DNA of 64,000 nucleotides. It comes from Sphingobacteriales bacterium (lineage in GTDB: Bacteria; Bacteroidota; Bacteroidia; Chitinophagales; JADIYW01). The notes beneath the pieces were generated by a model. It was given only the letters and a program-made list of their open reading frames with translations. It had not been told where the DNA came from and ran no database searches. The DNA lies in contig JADKIQ010000002.1 in the NCBI GenBank assembly GCA_016721245.1, forward strand, positions 372,001 to 436,000. Reading direction: 5' to 3'. Within the stretch, counting starts at the first letter, position 1; each line of letters opens with the position of its first letter. Positions 51,607 through 60,362 of the stretch are shown here, piece after piece. Position numbers and translations under genes: made by a program.

Positions 51607-54600
51607 ATGAAGAATAAATTTTTATTGATATTAATAATTCTGTTGTCTGTTTTTACTGCATTTTCACAGTCATTACAGTTGACAAGTCTCTCTCCGGATG
51701 TTTTCTGCGGAACAGGAAGAGATACCATGAAGTTTTCTGTCAATTATACCAATATTCCGCCAAACTCCAATGTTGTTTTTTATCAATCTACCAATCCTGC
51801 TTTTAATCCATATGCCGGTCAGGGTGATAGTATAGCATTTATTAATGTAGGGGCTAACACATCCGGTGGAGGCGGACAGGTTACTACAACTTGTCCTGAA
51901 ATTTTAGGAATCTTTTTTGATGCTTGTAATACTGCACCTTATGTAGAAGCAAATAATGAGTATGTTGTTATTACATCAGGTAATTCAGGCATTCAAGTGA
52001 ATAATTTAATTGTAAGATTACCAAATACGAATATTAATACAACTCCAGGATCGTTTACATTTGTAACACCACCTGCCGCTATGATGACCTTGTTGAGAAA
52101 TGGTTCGTGTACAGGCTCTACTTTAATAGCTGCAGATCAGTCAAGTTTCATACCTGCAAATGCAATCGTAATTATCTTTACCTTAAGCCATCCTACAAAC
52201 CCTGTTTTCCCATATAATTTTAGCAGCTACTGCAGTAGCGGGCAACCCATATACATCTTACTCAATTCTAACCCATCAGGAACTGCTAGTTTTTTAAATG
52301 CTGTTCAACCTCCGGCTGCCAGTTGCCCTAATGTTTATAGAACTACTTCAATTCAATACGGTAGCTGTAGAGATGCCCTTACTTACGCACCTTGTTCATT
52401 GCCAATTTTTGATAACACTAATCCAAATGTAGGCGATGGTAATTACGCAATACACTTGCCCAATACAGACACTTCGTCTTTAACGAATGGTGGCATTAGA
52501 AACAATGCATCGGATAAGTGCAATGGATTACGTTTTGATTCAATTTCGGGAGCAACTATTATAAAATTCCCTATTCCAAATGACGGCAGTGCAAACCCGG
52601 TAACAAATTTTTGTAATACAGGATATCACTATATAAAAGCCATTACACATCCGAACGGTTCGCAACCTGTTTCAAATACAATTCAGTTTAAATTGATTTG
52701 TCTGGATGTTGCCACCAACGTCAATAATTTATCTTTTTGCAGTGGTGGTAATGCAGCCATCAATATTTCAAGCACGGATCCAAATGCTTCTTTTAGCTGG
52801 ACGGTAAGTGGTGGTGCAGGGATTACCGGAGCAAGTGCAGGAACAGGAAATACCATCAATCAGACATTGAATTACAGTGGTGCCACCAAAGACAGTTTAA
52901 CCTATAATATTACGGCAACGGATGGCATTTGTACTAAAACTACGTCGGTAAAAGTAGTGGTTAATAAATGCAATACTTGCAATGCCTTTAATTTAGGAAA
53001 TGATACAAGTTATTGCGGGCCTTTTACACGTGTACTAAAAACAGGAAATGCTACAAGTGTATGGAGTACAGGTGTTACAGCAGATTCAATCACGGTATCT
53101 TCACTAGGTATGTATTATGCTACTTGTGGTGTGTTTACAGATACGATTAAATTTACTCCAGCACCAGGCATCAATTTTGATTTTGGCTCCAATACCACCT
53201 CTGTTTGTGTTGGCAGCAGTATCAGTTTAGATGCCAGTACGGCTTATGATAGTTATGTTTGGAGTACAGGTGCCTCAACACATTCTATTTCTATTTCTAC
53301 TCCCGGAAAATACTGGGTGGATGTATTTAAGAATGGATGCAAAGGCAGTGATACCATCACTGTTATTCAAATTGATAAAGAACCAAAACCTAACTTAGGA
53401 ATCGATATAACGGTTTGTAGCCCTGTTTCAGAACAACTGTCTACAGGAAATACAAATACTACCTGGTATCTTACAAGTACCGCCAATCAGGTAGGAACAG
53501 GAGTAAATTATACGGCAACGCAGTTCGGTAAATTTATTGCTAAGGTTTCTAATAGCTGCGGAGATGTTTTTGATACCATTGAAATAAAACAAACCACTAC
53601 GCAACAGCCTTTCAATTTAGGCAGAGATACCAACTTCTGCGGTATTTTTTCAGATACACTGAGAACCGGAAATGCAGCAACCGTATGGAGCACAGGTGCT
53701 ACGGCAGCATTCATTGTTGTTACCACACCGGGAAAATATTACGCAACGATAAACGTTGGCTGTGGTATTGCCAGCGATACTATAAACATTACTCAAAGCT
53801 CAGGCGTTACTTTTGACTTTGGTTCCAATTCAACATCGGTTTGTGTTGGCGGCAGTATAAGTTTAGGGGCAGGTAATACGTTTGATAATTACGTTTGGAG
53901 TACCGGAGCCGTAACTAATTCCATCTCTATTACCCGACCCGGCATTTATTGGGTAGATGTATTTAAAAACGGCTGCAAAGCAAGTGATACCATTACTGTT
54001 ATTCAAATAGATAAAGAACCAAAACCAAATTTAGGAAGAGATTCTACCTATTGCGGTAATTTTTCGCGTACATTAAGCACAGGTAATGCACAAACACAAT
54101 GGTTTAAAAATTTCAACAGTACTCCTTTTATTACGGCCGCTTCTGTCGCTATAGACCAAAGTGTACCTGGAACATACGTGGCAAAAATTACCAATAGCTG
54201 CGGCTCCGTTGCAGATACCATTGTCATTTCGATTGCAAACGCATTAAACGTAAATTTAGGCAGAGATACGGCGATTTGTAACGGCAGTTCACTCACCTTA
54301 CGCGCAACCGTGCCTGGTTCATCTATTTCTTATTTATGGAATACCGGCGCAATAACTCCAACAATATCCGTCAATCAGTTTGGTAAATATGATGTCACCG
54401 TTTCCAATGGAACCTGTACGGTAACAGATACTATTTTTGTGGATGTGCTGGATAAGCCAACCATTATTTCTTTAGGAAATGACACGACCATTTGCGGTGA
54501 TTTTTCACTGCAGTTATTTACCGGTGATGCAGGGACTATCTGGAGTACCAATGCAGTGGGGCCACAGATAAACGTTACAAAGCCTGCAACGTATATTGCA

Positions 54601-55158
54601 GAAAACAAAAACGTATGCGGAAGCGCAAAAGATACAATTGTCGTTACACAGTTTGCTTTGCCGCTAGTCAATTTAGGAAAAGATACCACGATTTGCGACA
54701 GTATTGTTTTAAGTGTGGGCAATGGTAGTTTTGCTACCATCTTATGGAATACAGGCGATACCACATCGTCTATTATAGTAAATGCTTCCGGTGTATATCA
54801 GGTGAAAGTAAGTAATGCCAATTGTACCAATACTGATTCGGTAAAAGTAAATAAAGATTGTTTTTACGATGTTTATATTCCGACAGCATTCTCTCCGAAC
54901 GGGGACACAATCAATGATATTTACGTACCAATATCTGATGTAAAAGGAATGTTGGTGATAGATTTTGTTATCTTCAACCGCTGGGGAGAGAAAGTATTTG
55001 AATCGGAGAATTTTGTACCAAGAGATGCCACAAAAGGCTGGGACGGTACCTTTAAAGGCCAGCCTGCACAGCAAGATAGTTATGTCTATTTCTTCACGGC
55101 CAAAATGCCGGATGGCGAAGTGAAAGTATACAAAGGAACGTTTACCTTGCTGAGGTAA
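51607..55158 (+). CDS. Type-B T9SS protein 2, repeat-rich surface protein
   Basis: A protein of about 1,183 residues, uninterrupted paralog of the gene before it. Signal peptide MKNKFLLILIILLSVFTAFS. N-terminal domain LTSLSPDVFCGTGRDTMKFS; lamin-tail-like segment ILGIFFDACNTAPYVEANNEYVVI; PKD-like domain (SSTDPNASFSWTVSGGAGITGASAGTGN) almost identical to that of protein 1; then about eight Ig-like repeats with LGxDTxxCGxFSxxLxTGN cores. Two blocks at about 53164-53400 and 53801-54033 are near copies. It ends in a type B sorting domain (YDVYIPTAFSPNGDTINDIY to KGWDGTFKGQPAQQDSYVYFF). I used the ATG at 51607; seven codons earlier a TTG-like start adds no signal sequence. Confidence 0.9.
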   Translation: MKNKFLLILIILLSVFTAFSQSLQLTSLSPDVFCGTGRDTMKFSVNYTNIPPNSNVVFYQSTNPAFNPYAGQGDSIAFINVGANTSGGGGQVTTTCPEILGIFFDACNTAPYVEANNEYVVITSGNSGIQVNNLIVRLPNTNINTTPGSFTFVTPPAAMMTLLRNGSCTGSTLIAADQSSFIPANAIVIIFTLSHPTNPVFPYNFSSYCSSGQPIYILLNSNPSGTASFLNAVQPPAASCPNVYRTTSIQYGSCRDALTYAPCSLPIFDNTNPNVGDGNYAIHLPNTDTSSLTNGGIRNNASDKCNGLRFDSISGATIIKFPIPNDGSANPVTNFCNTGYHYIKAITHPNGSQPVSNTIQFKLICLDVATNVNNLSFCSGGNAAINISSTDPNASFSWTVSGGAGITGASAGTGNTINQTLNYSGATKDSLTYNITATDGICTKTTSVKVVVNKCNTCNAFNLGNDTSYCGPFTRVLKTGNATSVWSTGVTADSITVSSLGMYYATCGVFTDTIKFTPAPGINFDFGSNTTSVCVGSSISLDASTAYDSYVWSTGASTHSISISTPGKYWVDVFKNGCKGSDTITVIQIDKEPKPNLGIDITVCSPVSEQLSTGNTNTTWYLTSTANQVGTGVNYTATQFGKFIAKVSNSCGDVFDTIEIKQTTTQQPFNLGRDTNFCGIFSDTLRTGNAATVWSTGATAAFIVVTTPGKYYATINVGCGIASDTINITQSSGVTFDFGSNSTSVCVGGSISLGAGNTFDNYVWSTGAVTNSISITRPGIYWVDVFKNGCKASDTITVIQIDKEPKPNLGRDSTYCGNFSRTLSTGNAQTQWFKNFNSTPFITAASVAIDQSVPGTYVAKITNSCGSVADTIVISIANALNVNLGRDTAICNGSSLTLRATVPGSSISYLWNTGAITPTISVNQFGKYDVTVSNGTCTVTDTIFVDVLDKPTIISLGNDTTICGDFSLQLFTGDAGTIWSTNAVGPQINVTKPATYIAENKNVCGSAKDTIVVTQFALPLVNLGKDTTICDSIVLSVGNGSFATILWNTGDTTSSIIVNASGVYQVKVSNANCTNTDSVKVNKDCFYDVYIPTAFSPNGDTINDIYVPISDVKGMLVIDFVIFNRWGEKVFESENFVPRDATKGWDGTFKGQPAQQDSYVYFFTAKMPDGEVKVYKGTFTLLR

Positions 55159-55183
55159 AGCGGTATCATTCCAGACAAATACG

Positions 55184-55414
55184 TCACAATTTTTCAGTAG
55201 GTAAAGTATCAGCCTGCTGATATTCCAGAATGTCGCCGGGCTGACAGTTTAAGGCATTACAAATAGCCTCCAGAGTACTGAAGCGAATTGCTTTTGCTTT
55301 TCCTGTTTTCAAAATGGAAAGGTTGGACAAGGTCAAATCCACTTTTTCGGATAACTCATTTAATGACATTTTGCGTTTTGCCATCATCACATCCAGGTTT
55401 ACAATTATTGGCAT
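55184..55414 (-). CDS. XRE-family HTH regulator (YozG-like)
   Basis: A 76-residue Cro/C1-type helix-turn-helix protein. The HTH covers about residues 10-65 (MAKRKMSLNELSEKVDLTLSNLSILKTGKAKAIRFSTLEAICNALNCQPGDILEYQ). It starts three bases after the stop of the DUF2975 gene, the usual pairing of this small regulator with a DUF2975 membrane protein. It probably controls its own operon in response to a membrane signal, as inferred from context. Confidence 0.88.
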   Translation of the reverse strand: MPIIVNLDVMMAKRKMSLNELSEKVDLTLSNLSILKTGKAKAIRFSTLEAICNALNCQPGDILEYQQADTLPTEKL

Positions 55415-55417
55415 AGC

Positions 55418-55942
55418 TTAAATGGTTAATTCGTTTTCAGATTGCAGTTCAATACCTTTGTGGAATATCTGCGCAATGATATAAATAATGGCGGCCATCA
55501 TCAAAAAAGCCGGTACATCATTCCAGTGTTTTTCCAGATGACTAACATCATAACCGGACTGTATAAGTGTTTTGGTATAATGATGTGCGATGAAGCTTAC
55601 AATGGCAATAGAAAACGTCTCATAACTTATTTTTTGGATCAGTTTGGCAATCTCCGCATCGAATGGTTTTACCAAGTTTAATTTCAGGAAGATTTTTATA
55701 ACCAGGTAAAATAAATAAGTCTTCAGCAGAGACAGAGCAATAATAAAACTCATGATTCCGATATAATGACCCGATTGCTTTTCCTGCATTTCAGCAAGGA
55801 TTATATCTTTATAATAGTGAGGTTTAATAAAGGAGAAAATAAACCGGAAGAGATAAGCACCTGAGTCGATACAAAGACCAATAAAAACCATCCAGGATAT
55901 TACTTCCAGCGCTTTTAATATAAAATCATAATTCTTTTTCAT
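55418..55942 (-). CDS. DUF2975 membrane protein
   Basis: A 174-residue protein with four membrane helices (about 12-35, 58-85, 105-125 and 140-162). The arrangement and the KPFDAEIAKLIQKISYETF segment between helices 2 and 3 fit DUF2975. Function unknown, but members sit beside a YozG-like HTH regulator as here. Confidence 0.85.
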   Translation of the reverse strand: MKKNYDFILKALEVISWMVFIGLCIDSGAYLFRFIFSFIKPHYYKDIILAEMQEKQSGHYIGIMSFIIALSLLKTYLFYLVIKIFLKLNLVKPFDAEIAKLIQKISYETFSIAIVSFIAHHYTKTLIQSGYDVSHLEKHWNDVPAFLMMAAIIYIIAQIFHKGIELQSENELTI

Positions 55943-56196
55943 AATCTATTATTTTATTGACAATGCAAATATCAGTAAATATTTATTGAAAAACAATAAA
56001 AAAATAATTTTTAACAATAAAAATTTCATTTTTAAAATGATAGTATTGATAATCAGAGAATTAGTGAAATTACTCTTCATGGAAGAACAACCTATTTATA
56101 GAAAAAATGAAAATCACCAAATTGGCTCAGTAGGAGCGAGTTGTAAATTTTATAGTTTATTGCAAAATGAGATGGATAGTGTTATGATAATAAGTC

Positions 56197-56589
56197 TTAA
56201 CGAATTTTAATAGCTTGCAAAAATTCTTTGTAATATCTTGAAATCATATTTTCTGTAAAATTGCCTTCAAAAAATACTTTTCCTGTTTCTTTGGTTCGAA
56301 TTCCAAGTTCATGATTTACTTTTTCAATGGATTCAAATAATAAAGCTTTCATATTAGATTCGAAAAATAAATCAAGATTAGGAATGGTGTAATTATTTTC
56401 AGCCACAAAGTGTAATGCAGTTGTATTTTCGACATTACACATTACTCTCCATCTAATCTGCAAAACTGCAATTTTATTAAGCCATCCACCAGTTACACCT
56501 ATCTGAACATCAAAAGGAACGGATTTTTTAAGATGGCTTAAATCGCATTCCCAATGAATTACATTAAAAGTTGAAATTTCATTTTCCAT
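56197..56589 (-). CDS. Hypothetical protein
   Basis: A 130-residue cytosolic protein (MENEISTFNVIHWECDLSHL; ENTTALHFVAENNYTIPNLDLFFESNMKALLFESIEKVNHELGIRTKET). The beta-beta-helix pattern recalls SecB-like small domains, but I cannot support that family. Low-GC codon use. A cassette-border-like motif lies about 52 bases upstream (56641-56658). Confidence 0.55.
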   Translation of the reverse strand: MENEISTFNVIHWECDLSHLKKSVPFDVQIGVTGGWLNKIAVLQIRWRVMCNVENTTALHFVAENNYTIPNLDLFFESNMKALLFESIEKVNHELGIRTKETGKVFFEGNFTENMISRYYKEFLQAIKIR

Positions 56590-56640
56590 ATCGATGTGAG
56601 TTGTTTTTTTATTTAAATTTCGCTAACGTTTTACAAATGT

Positions 56641-56658
56641 GCTGTTATAGCCAGTGTT
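56641..56658. repeat. Cassette-border-like motif, copy 3 (inverted)
   Basis: On the minus strand AACACTGGCTATAACAGC, which matches the motif at 57214-57230 at 14 of its first 15 bases but in the opposite orientation. The two bracket the lipoprotein gene 56676-57176 as inverted repeats. Confidence 0.45.
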
Positions 56659-56675
56659 TTCTTGCCTATTTTGTT

Positions 56676-57176
56676 TCATTGTATACTTATTTTTGTCTTG
56701 CCATTTAAAATTGCAAATAATTTTTTTGTGTTTCCTGATATAGTTGTCCAGTCACCAACTGAAGAATATCTACAACAAAGTTCAGTGTTATCTGACTGAA
56801 TACAAATTTTAATATTTCCTGCATAACATGTCGCCGATTGGTCGGTAAATACTGGTTTAGTTATCATATCCATAACCAAGTAATAAATAGTGTCTTTACT
56901 TGAAGGTTCTAAGTATATTCTTTCTTGCTTTTTGTTGGTCGGTATGTGCCAAACTTCATCAGATTTTACTAAACTGTCTTTAAGCCCCCAAGTATTGCTG
57001 ATTATAGTATCTCTATCTGCATAGATTTCTATTGATTGAAAGTCTGTCCTGAGAGTTATTTTGTCCCATTTGAGTTGTTGTTGCTGTTTGCCAATTTTAG
57101 AAGCATTTTTCTTGCTGTCGTTGCAAGAGAAAATTGTCAAGGAGGAAACAAGTATTATGATAAGATGCTTAGACAT
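56676..57176 (-). CDS. Low-GC lipoprotein, unknown
   Basis: A protein of about 166 residues with signal peptide and lipobox IFSC (SKHLIIILVSSLTIFSCND). The mature part is beta-rich (KWDKITLRTDFQSIEIYADRDTIISNTWG; WTTISGNTKKLFAILNGKTKISI) with several cysteines. No family recognised. I chose the ATG at 57176; 14 upstream in-frame codons would precede the signal peptide. It is bracketed by the inverted border motifs at 56641 and 57214 and its codon use is AT-richer than dnaK, suggesting acquisition. Confidence 0.65.
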   Translation of the reverse strand: MSKHLIIILVSSLTIFSCNDSKKNASKIGKQQQQLKWDKITLRTDFQSIEIYADRDTIISNTWGLKDSLVKSDEVWHIPTNKKQERIYLEPSSKDTIYYLVMDMITKPVFTDQSATCYAGNIKICIQSDNTELCCRYSSVGDWTTISGNTKKLFAILNGKTKISIQ

Positions 57177-57213
57177 ATCGTCTATTGATTTGTTATCGCT
57201 GCGTGGTCGTCTT

Positions 57214-57230
57214 AACATTGGCTATAACTT
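57214..57230. repeat. Cassette-border-like motif, copy 2
   Basis: AACATTGGCTATAACTT. See 9439-9455 (15 of 17 identical, same orientation relative to the gene) and 56641-56658 (inverted). Confidence 0.45.
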
Positions 57231-57304
57231 ACTTATAAGTATGATTTTTTCATCCTTATCTCAAATATACTTTCTAAATATTATCCAACCAAATACGTAC
57301 AAAC

Positions 57305-57333
57305 AAAAAAGCCACCGGTTTCCCGATGGCTTT
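57305..57333 (-). terminator. Rho-independent terminator of dnaK
   Basis: On the minus strand AAAGCCATCGG pairs with CCGGTGGCTTT with one mismatch around a short loop and is followed by TTTTTT. It lies about 60 bases after the dnaK stop. Confidence 0.75.
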
Positions 57334-57392
57334 CTATTTTCTGTGATTCATAAAAGTCTTACAACTTATTACTTACCACTTACTACTCTTGT

Positions 57393-59288
57393 TTATTTCA
57401 CTTCTTCCACTACTTCTGCGTCTTGTACATCTTCAGTGTTGTTGTTTGCATTCTGGTCAGCAGCACCTTCTTGTTGTGCGCCACCCTGAGAGGCATTGTA
57501 CATATCCTGAGAAGCTGTTTGCCAAGCGTTGTTCAATTCCGTTAATGCCACTTCAATTGCAGGAATATCCTGTGCTGTATGCGCTTCTTTTAATTTAGCC
57601 GCTGCCGCTTCAATCGTTGCTTTTTTATCAGCCGGAATTTTATCGCCAAACTCTTTCAGTTGTTTTTCCGTTTGGAAAATCAAATTGTCTGCTTCGTTCA
57701 GCTTGTCCACTTTCGCACGCGCTTCTTTGTCAGATGCTTCGTTTGCTTTCGCTTCCGCTTTCATTTTCTCAATCTCTTCTTTAGATAAACCTGTAGAAGC
57801 GGTGATACGGATGTTTTGCTCTTTTCCGGTGCCTTTGTCTTTTGCAGTTACACTTAAGATACCATTCGCGTCAATATCAAAGATTACTTCGATTTGCGGA
57901 ACACCACGCGGTGCCGGCGGAATGCTGTCTAAGTGGAAACGGCCTAAGCTTTTGTTGTCTTTCGCCATCGGACGTTCGCCCTGCAATACATTCAACTCAA
58001 CTGAAGGCTGGTTGTCGGATGCGGTAGAAAACACTTCTGATTTCTTAGAAGGAATCGTCGTGTTGGATTCAATTAATTTAGTGAATACACCACCGTATGT
58101 TTCGATACCTAAAGATAAAGGGGTTACGTCTAACAATAAAACGTCTTTCACGTCACCGGTTAAAACACCGCCCTGGATAGCAGCACCTACGGCTACCACT
58201 TCATCCGGATTTACACCTTTAGAAGGTTTTTTGCCGAAGAATTTTTCTACTACTTCCTGAATTTTCGGGATACGGGTAGAACCGCCCACTAAAATTACTT
58301 CGTCGATTTGTCCCTGAGAGATGCCTGCATCTTTCAATGCTTTTCTGCAAGGTTCTAAAGTACGTTCTACTAAGCTTTCTGTCAGCTGGTCAAATTTTGC
58401 ACGGGATAATTTTTTCACTAAGTGTTTTGGAACGCCGTCAGCAGCCGTGATATATGGTAAGTTGATTTCCGTTTCTGTTGCAGAAGATAATTCGATTTTC
58501 GCTTTTTCCGCAGCTTCCTTCAAACGTTGTAAGGCCATCGGATCTTTACGCAAGTCCACTCTTTCTTCGTTTTGGAATTCAGTAGCTAACCAGTCGATAA
58601 TCATCTGGTCAAAGTCGTCACCACCTAAGTGAACATCACCATTGGTAGATTTTACTTCAAATACGCCATCACCTAATTCTAAGACAGAAACGTCGAAAGT
58701 ACCGCCACCTAAGTCGTATACCGCAATTTTCATGTCTTTTCCACCTTTGTCTAAGCCGTAAGCTAAAGCAGCAGCAGTTGGTTCGTTGATGATACGTTTT
58801 ACATCTAAACCTGCGATTAAACCCGCTTCTTTAGTTGCCTGACGTTCAGAGTCATTGAAGTAAGCCGGAACGGTAATCACCGCTTCTGTTACTGTCTGAC
58901 CTAAATAGTCTTCTGCCATTTTTTTACATTTCTGTAAGATAATAGCCGAAATTTCCTGCGGCGTGTACAATCTGTCATGCAGACGTACGCGTACAGTGTC
59001 GTTGTCGCCTTGTTCTACTTTGTAAGAAACGTATTTTTGTTCCTTAGCGGTTTCGCTGAAATGCTTACCCATAAAACGTTTGATAGACGAAACGGTGTTT
59101 GTTGGATTGGTGATAGCCTGACGTTTTGCAGGTGCGCCTACTTTGCGCTCACCGTTTTCCAAAAATCCTACGATAGAAGGCAAGGTTCTTTGTCCTTCAT
59201 CTGTTGTAATTACTACCGGCTCACTGCCTTCCATTACGGCTACGCAAGAGTTGGTGGTTCCTAAGTCGATTCCTATTATTTTTCCCAT
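57393..59288 (-). CDS. dnaK: DnaK (Hsp70) chaperone
   Basis: A 631-residue full-length Hsp70. ATPase domain motifs are IGIDLGTTNSCVAVMEG, IINEPTAAALAYGLD, VYDLGGGTFDVSVLELGDG and VILVGGSTRIPKIQ. The substrate-binding domain (about 385-505) and helical lid follow, and the tail ends EDVQDAEVVEEVK, the usual acidic terminus. No grpE or dnaJ is adjacent. Upstream at 59326-59366 is the element shared with groESL. Confidence 0.98.
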   Translation of the reverse strand: MGKIIGIDLGTTNSCVAVMEGSEPVVITTDEGQRTLPSIVGFLENGERKVGAPAKRQAITNPTNTVSSIKRFMGKHFSETAKEQKYVSYKVEQGDNDTVRVRLHDRLYTPQEISAIILQKCKKMAEDYLGQTVTEAVITVPAYFNDSERQATKEAGLIAGLDVKRIINEPTAAALAYGLDKGGKDMKIAVYDLGGGTFDVSVLELGDGVFEVKSTNGDVHLGGDDFDQMIIDWLATEFQNEERVDLRKDPMALQRLKEAAEKAKIELSSATETEINLPYITAADGVPKHLVKKLSRAKFDQLTESLVERTLEPCRKALKDAGISQGQIDEVILVGGSTRIPKIQEVVEKFFGKKPSKGVNPDEVVAVGAAIQGGVLTGDVKDVLLLDVTPLSLGIETYGGVFTKLIESNTTIPSKKSEVFSTASDNQPSVELNVLQGERPMAKDNKSLGRFHLDSIPPAPRGVPQIEVIFDIDANGILSVTAKDKGTGKEQNIRITASTGLSKEEIEKMKAEAKANEASDKEARAKVDKLNEADNLIFQTEKQLKEFGDKIPADKKATIEAAAAKLKEAHTAQDIPAIEVALTELNNAWQTASQDMYNASQGGAQQEGAADQNANNNTEDVQDAEVVEEVK

Positions 59289-59325
59289 GTTGTTAATTTT
59301 CTATTTTATAGATTTAACACTAATT

Positions 59326-59366
59326 GACAAGTAATGTGCCAAGGGAAAATGTATGACAAAATGACG
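59326..59366 (-). promoter_or_regulatory. dnaK upstream element shared with groESL
   Basis: On the minus strand CGTCATTTTGTCAT, then TTTT, then TTGGCAC, ending in TTG near 59328. CATTTTG and TGGCA have the same spacing (22 bases between their first letters) as upstream of groES. TGGCAC-N5-TTG also resembles a sigma-54 core but lacks the final C. I could not find a TAnnTTTG box here. Confidence 0.45.
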
Positions 59367-59380
59367 GAAAAGAAGAGGTG

Positions 59381-59668
59381 TTACAGTACTTTTCTCAGAA
59401 AAAAGGTACCAAACGGAATTAAAGACAACAAAAAGGCATAAACGGCATTTTCAGTTGTCAGCAGTTTTTTGCGTACCATCATTAGGATAATGACCATAAA
59501 CGTCACGAACAATGCCCCGTGAATGGAGCCGGCGATGCGAACGGCTAGCGGCATATCAGCCATGTATTTCAGTGGCATTGCTATGAATAATAAAGCCAGA
59601 TAACTATAGCCTTCGAGTTTTCCAATCGATAAAAAACGGTTAGTCAGTGATGCGTTGGTATCAGTCAT
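59381..59668 (-). CDS. DUF3817 family membrane protein
   Basis: A 95-residue protein with three membrane helices. KLEGYSYLALLFIAMPLKYMADMPLAVRIAGSIHGALFVTFM carries the DUF3817 signatures E-G-x-S-Y-L, M-P-L-K-Y and G-x-x-H-G. Function unknown. It lies 24 bases after the lipoprotein gene and may be the end of that transcript. Confidence 0.88.
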   Translation of the reverse strand: MTDTNASLTNRFLSIGKLEGYSYLALLFIAMPLKYMADMPLAVRIAGSIHGALFVTFMVIILMMVRKKLLTTENAVYAFLLSLIPFGTFFLRKVL

Positions 59669-59692
59669 ATTGTTTAGTCTGTTTAAGAAGAA

Positions 59693-60325
59693 TTATTCTT
59701 TTACGGTAACGAAAATATCGCCGCAGTTGGCCACATTTTTAAAAGTAAGGATGCCCTGTATGCTGTCGTGGGGTTGTATCACCCGGTTGCTTAAATCCAG
59801 TAGCTGGAAATCTTGCAGCATTTTTTTATTGGCACTATAAGCAAAACCGAAATTAGCAGCACCCACAAATACGCCAAAAGGTAGCGGAATGTATAATTTT
59901 CCGTCTTTCACCAGTGTTTTGGATTCACTTTTATTGGTAGGTTTTGGATAGACAACGCCTAAGGCAGAATACGCCCAGTAGGCACCCGGTTTCTGTTTGA
60001 TAGTGTTATAAAAATCAATTACAGGAATGGTGGATATTGGAACGGTAGCACCGCAGGTAAATTGTAAATCATTTATGTTCAGCGGTAAATCTGTTTTATT
60101 GACAATTTTGAATGCCACCAGACTTACATTTTTCTTATTTTCTCTTCTGGCAAAGAAATAATCCTTCATATTATACAAAACACCCTGACGAACAGCATAG
60201 CTGATTTTGCTTTCTTCTCTGTAATTGATAAAAGGAATAGAGGACATGCTTATTTTGCGATAAGGACGCGCGCAGCCTGAAATCAGAATTATGGCGATGA
60301 AGAGATAGAGTGTACTGGTTCGCAT
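59693..60325 (-). CDS. Lipoprotein of unknown function
   Basis: A protein of about 210 residues with lipobox ISGC (RTSTLYLFIAIILISGCARPY). The mature part begins RKISMSSIPFINYREESKISYAVRQGVLYNMKDYFFARR, followed by beta-rich sequence (VSLVAFKIVNKTDLPLNINDLQFTCGATVPI), an Ig-like pattern typical of small envelope lipoproteins. No named family. I chose the ATG at 60325 since the longer frame from 60421 runs into the upstream gene and lacks a signal peptide start. Confidence 0.7.
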   Translation of the reverse strand: MRTSTLYLFIAIILISGCARPYRKISMSSIPFINYREESKISYAVRQGVLYNMKDYFFARRENKKNVSLVAFKIVNKTDLPLNINDLQFTCGATVPISTIPVIDFYNTIKQKPGAYWAYSALGVVYPKPTNKSESKTLVKDGKLYIPLPFGVFVGAANFGFAYSANKKMLQDFQLLDLSNRVIQPHDSIQGILTFKNVANCGDIFVTVKE

Positions 60326-60362
60326 AGCGAAGTATTTATGTAAATGTATAAAAAAAAGTTGA

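Noticed and set aside
55986..56210. Open frame of 74 codons on the plus strand
   Set aside because: Low-complexity lysine, asparagine and isoleucine-rich N terminus, no motif, no promoter, and it overlaps the end of the gene at 56197-56589. Probably chance in AT-rich DNA.
57529..58260. 243-codon frame antisense to dnaK
   Set aside because: Same reason; dnaK is full length and certain.
59326..59342. Sigma-54 promoter upstream of dnaK
   Set aside because: TTGGCAC-N5-TTG matches in part, but the final C of the -12 element is missing and I cannot confirm rpoN. Kept only as part of the shared element.
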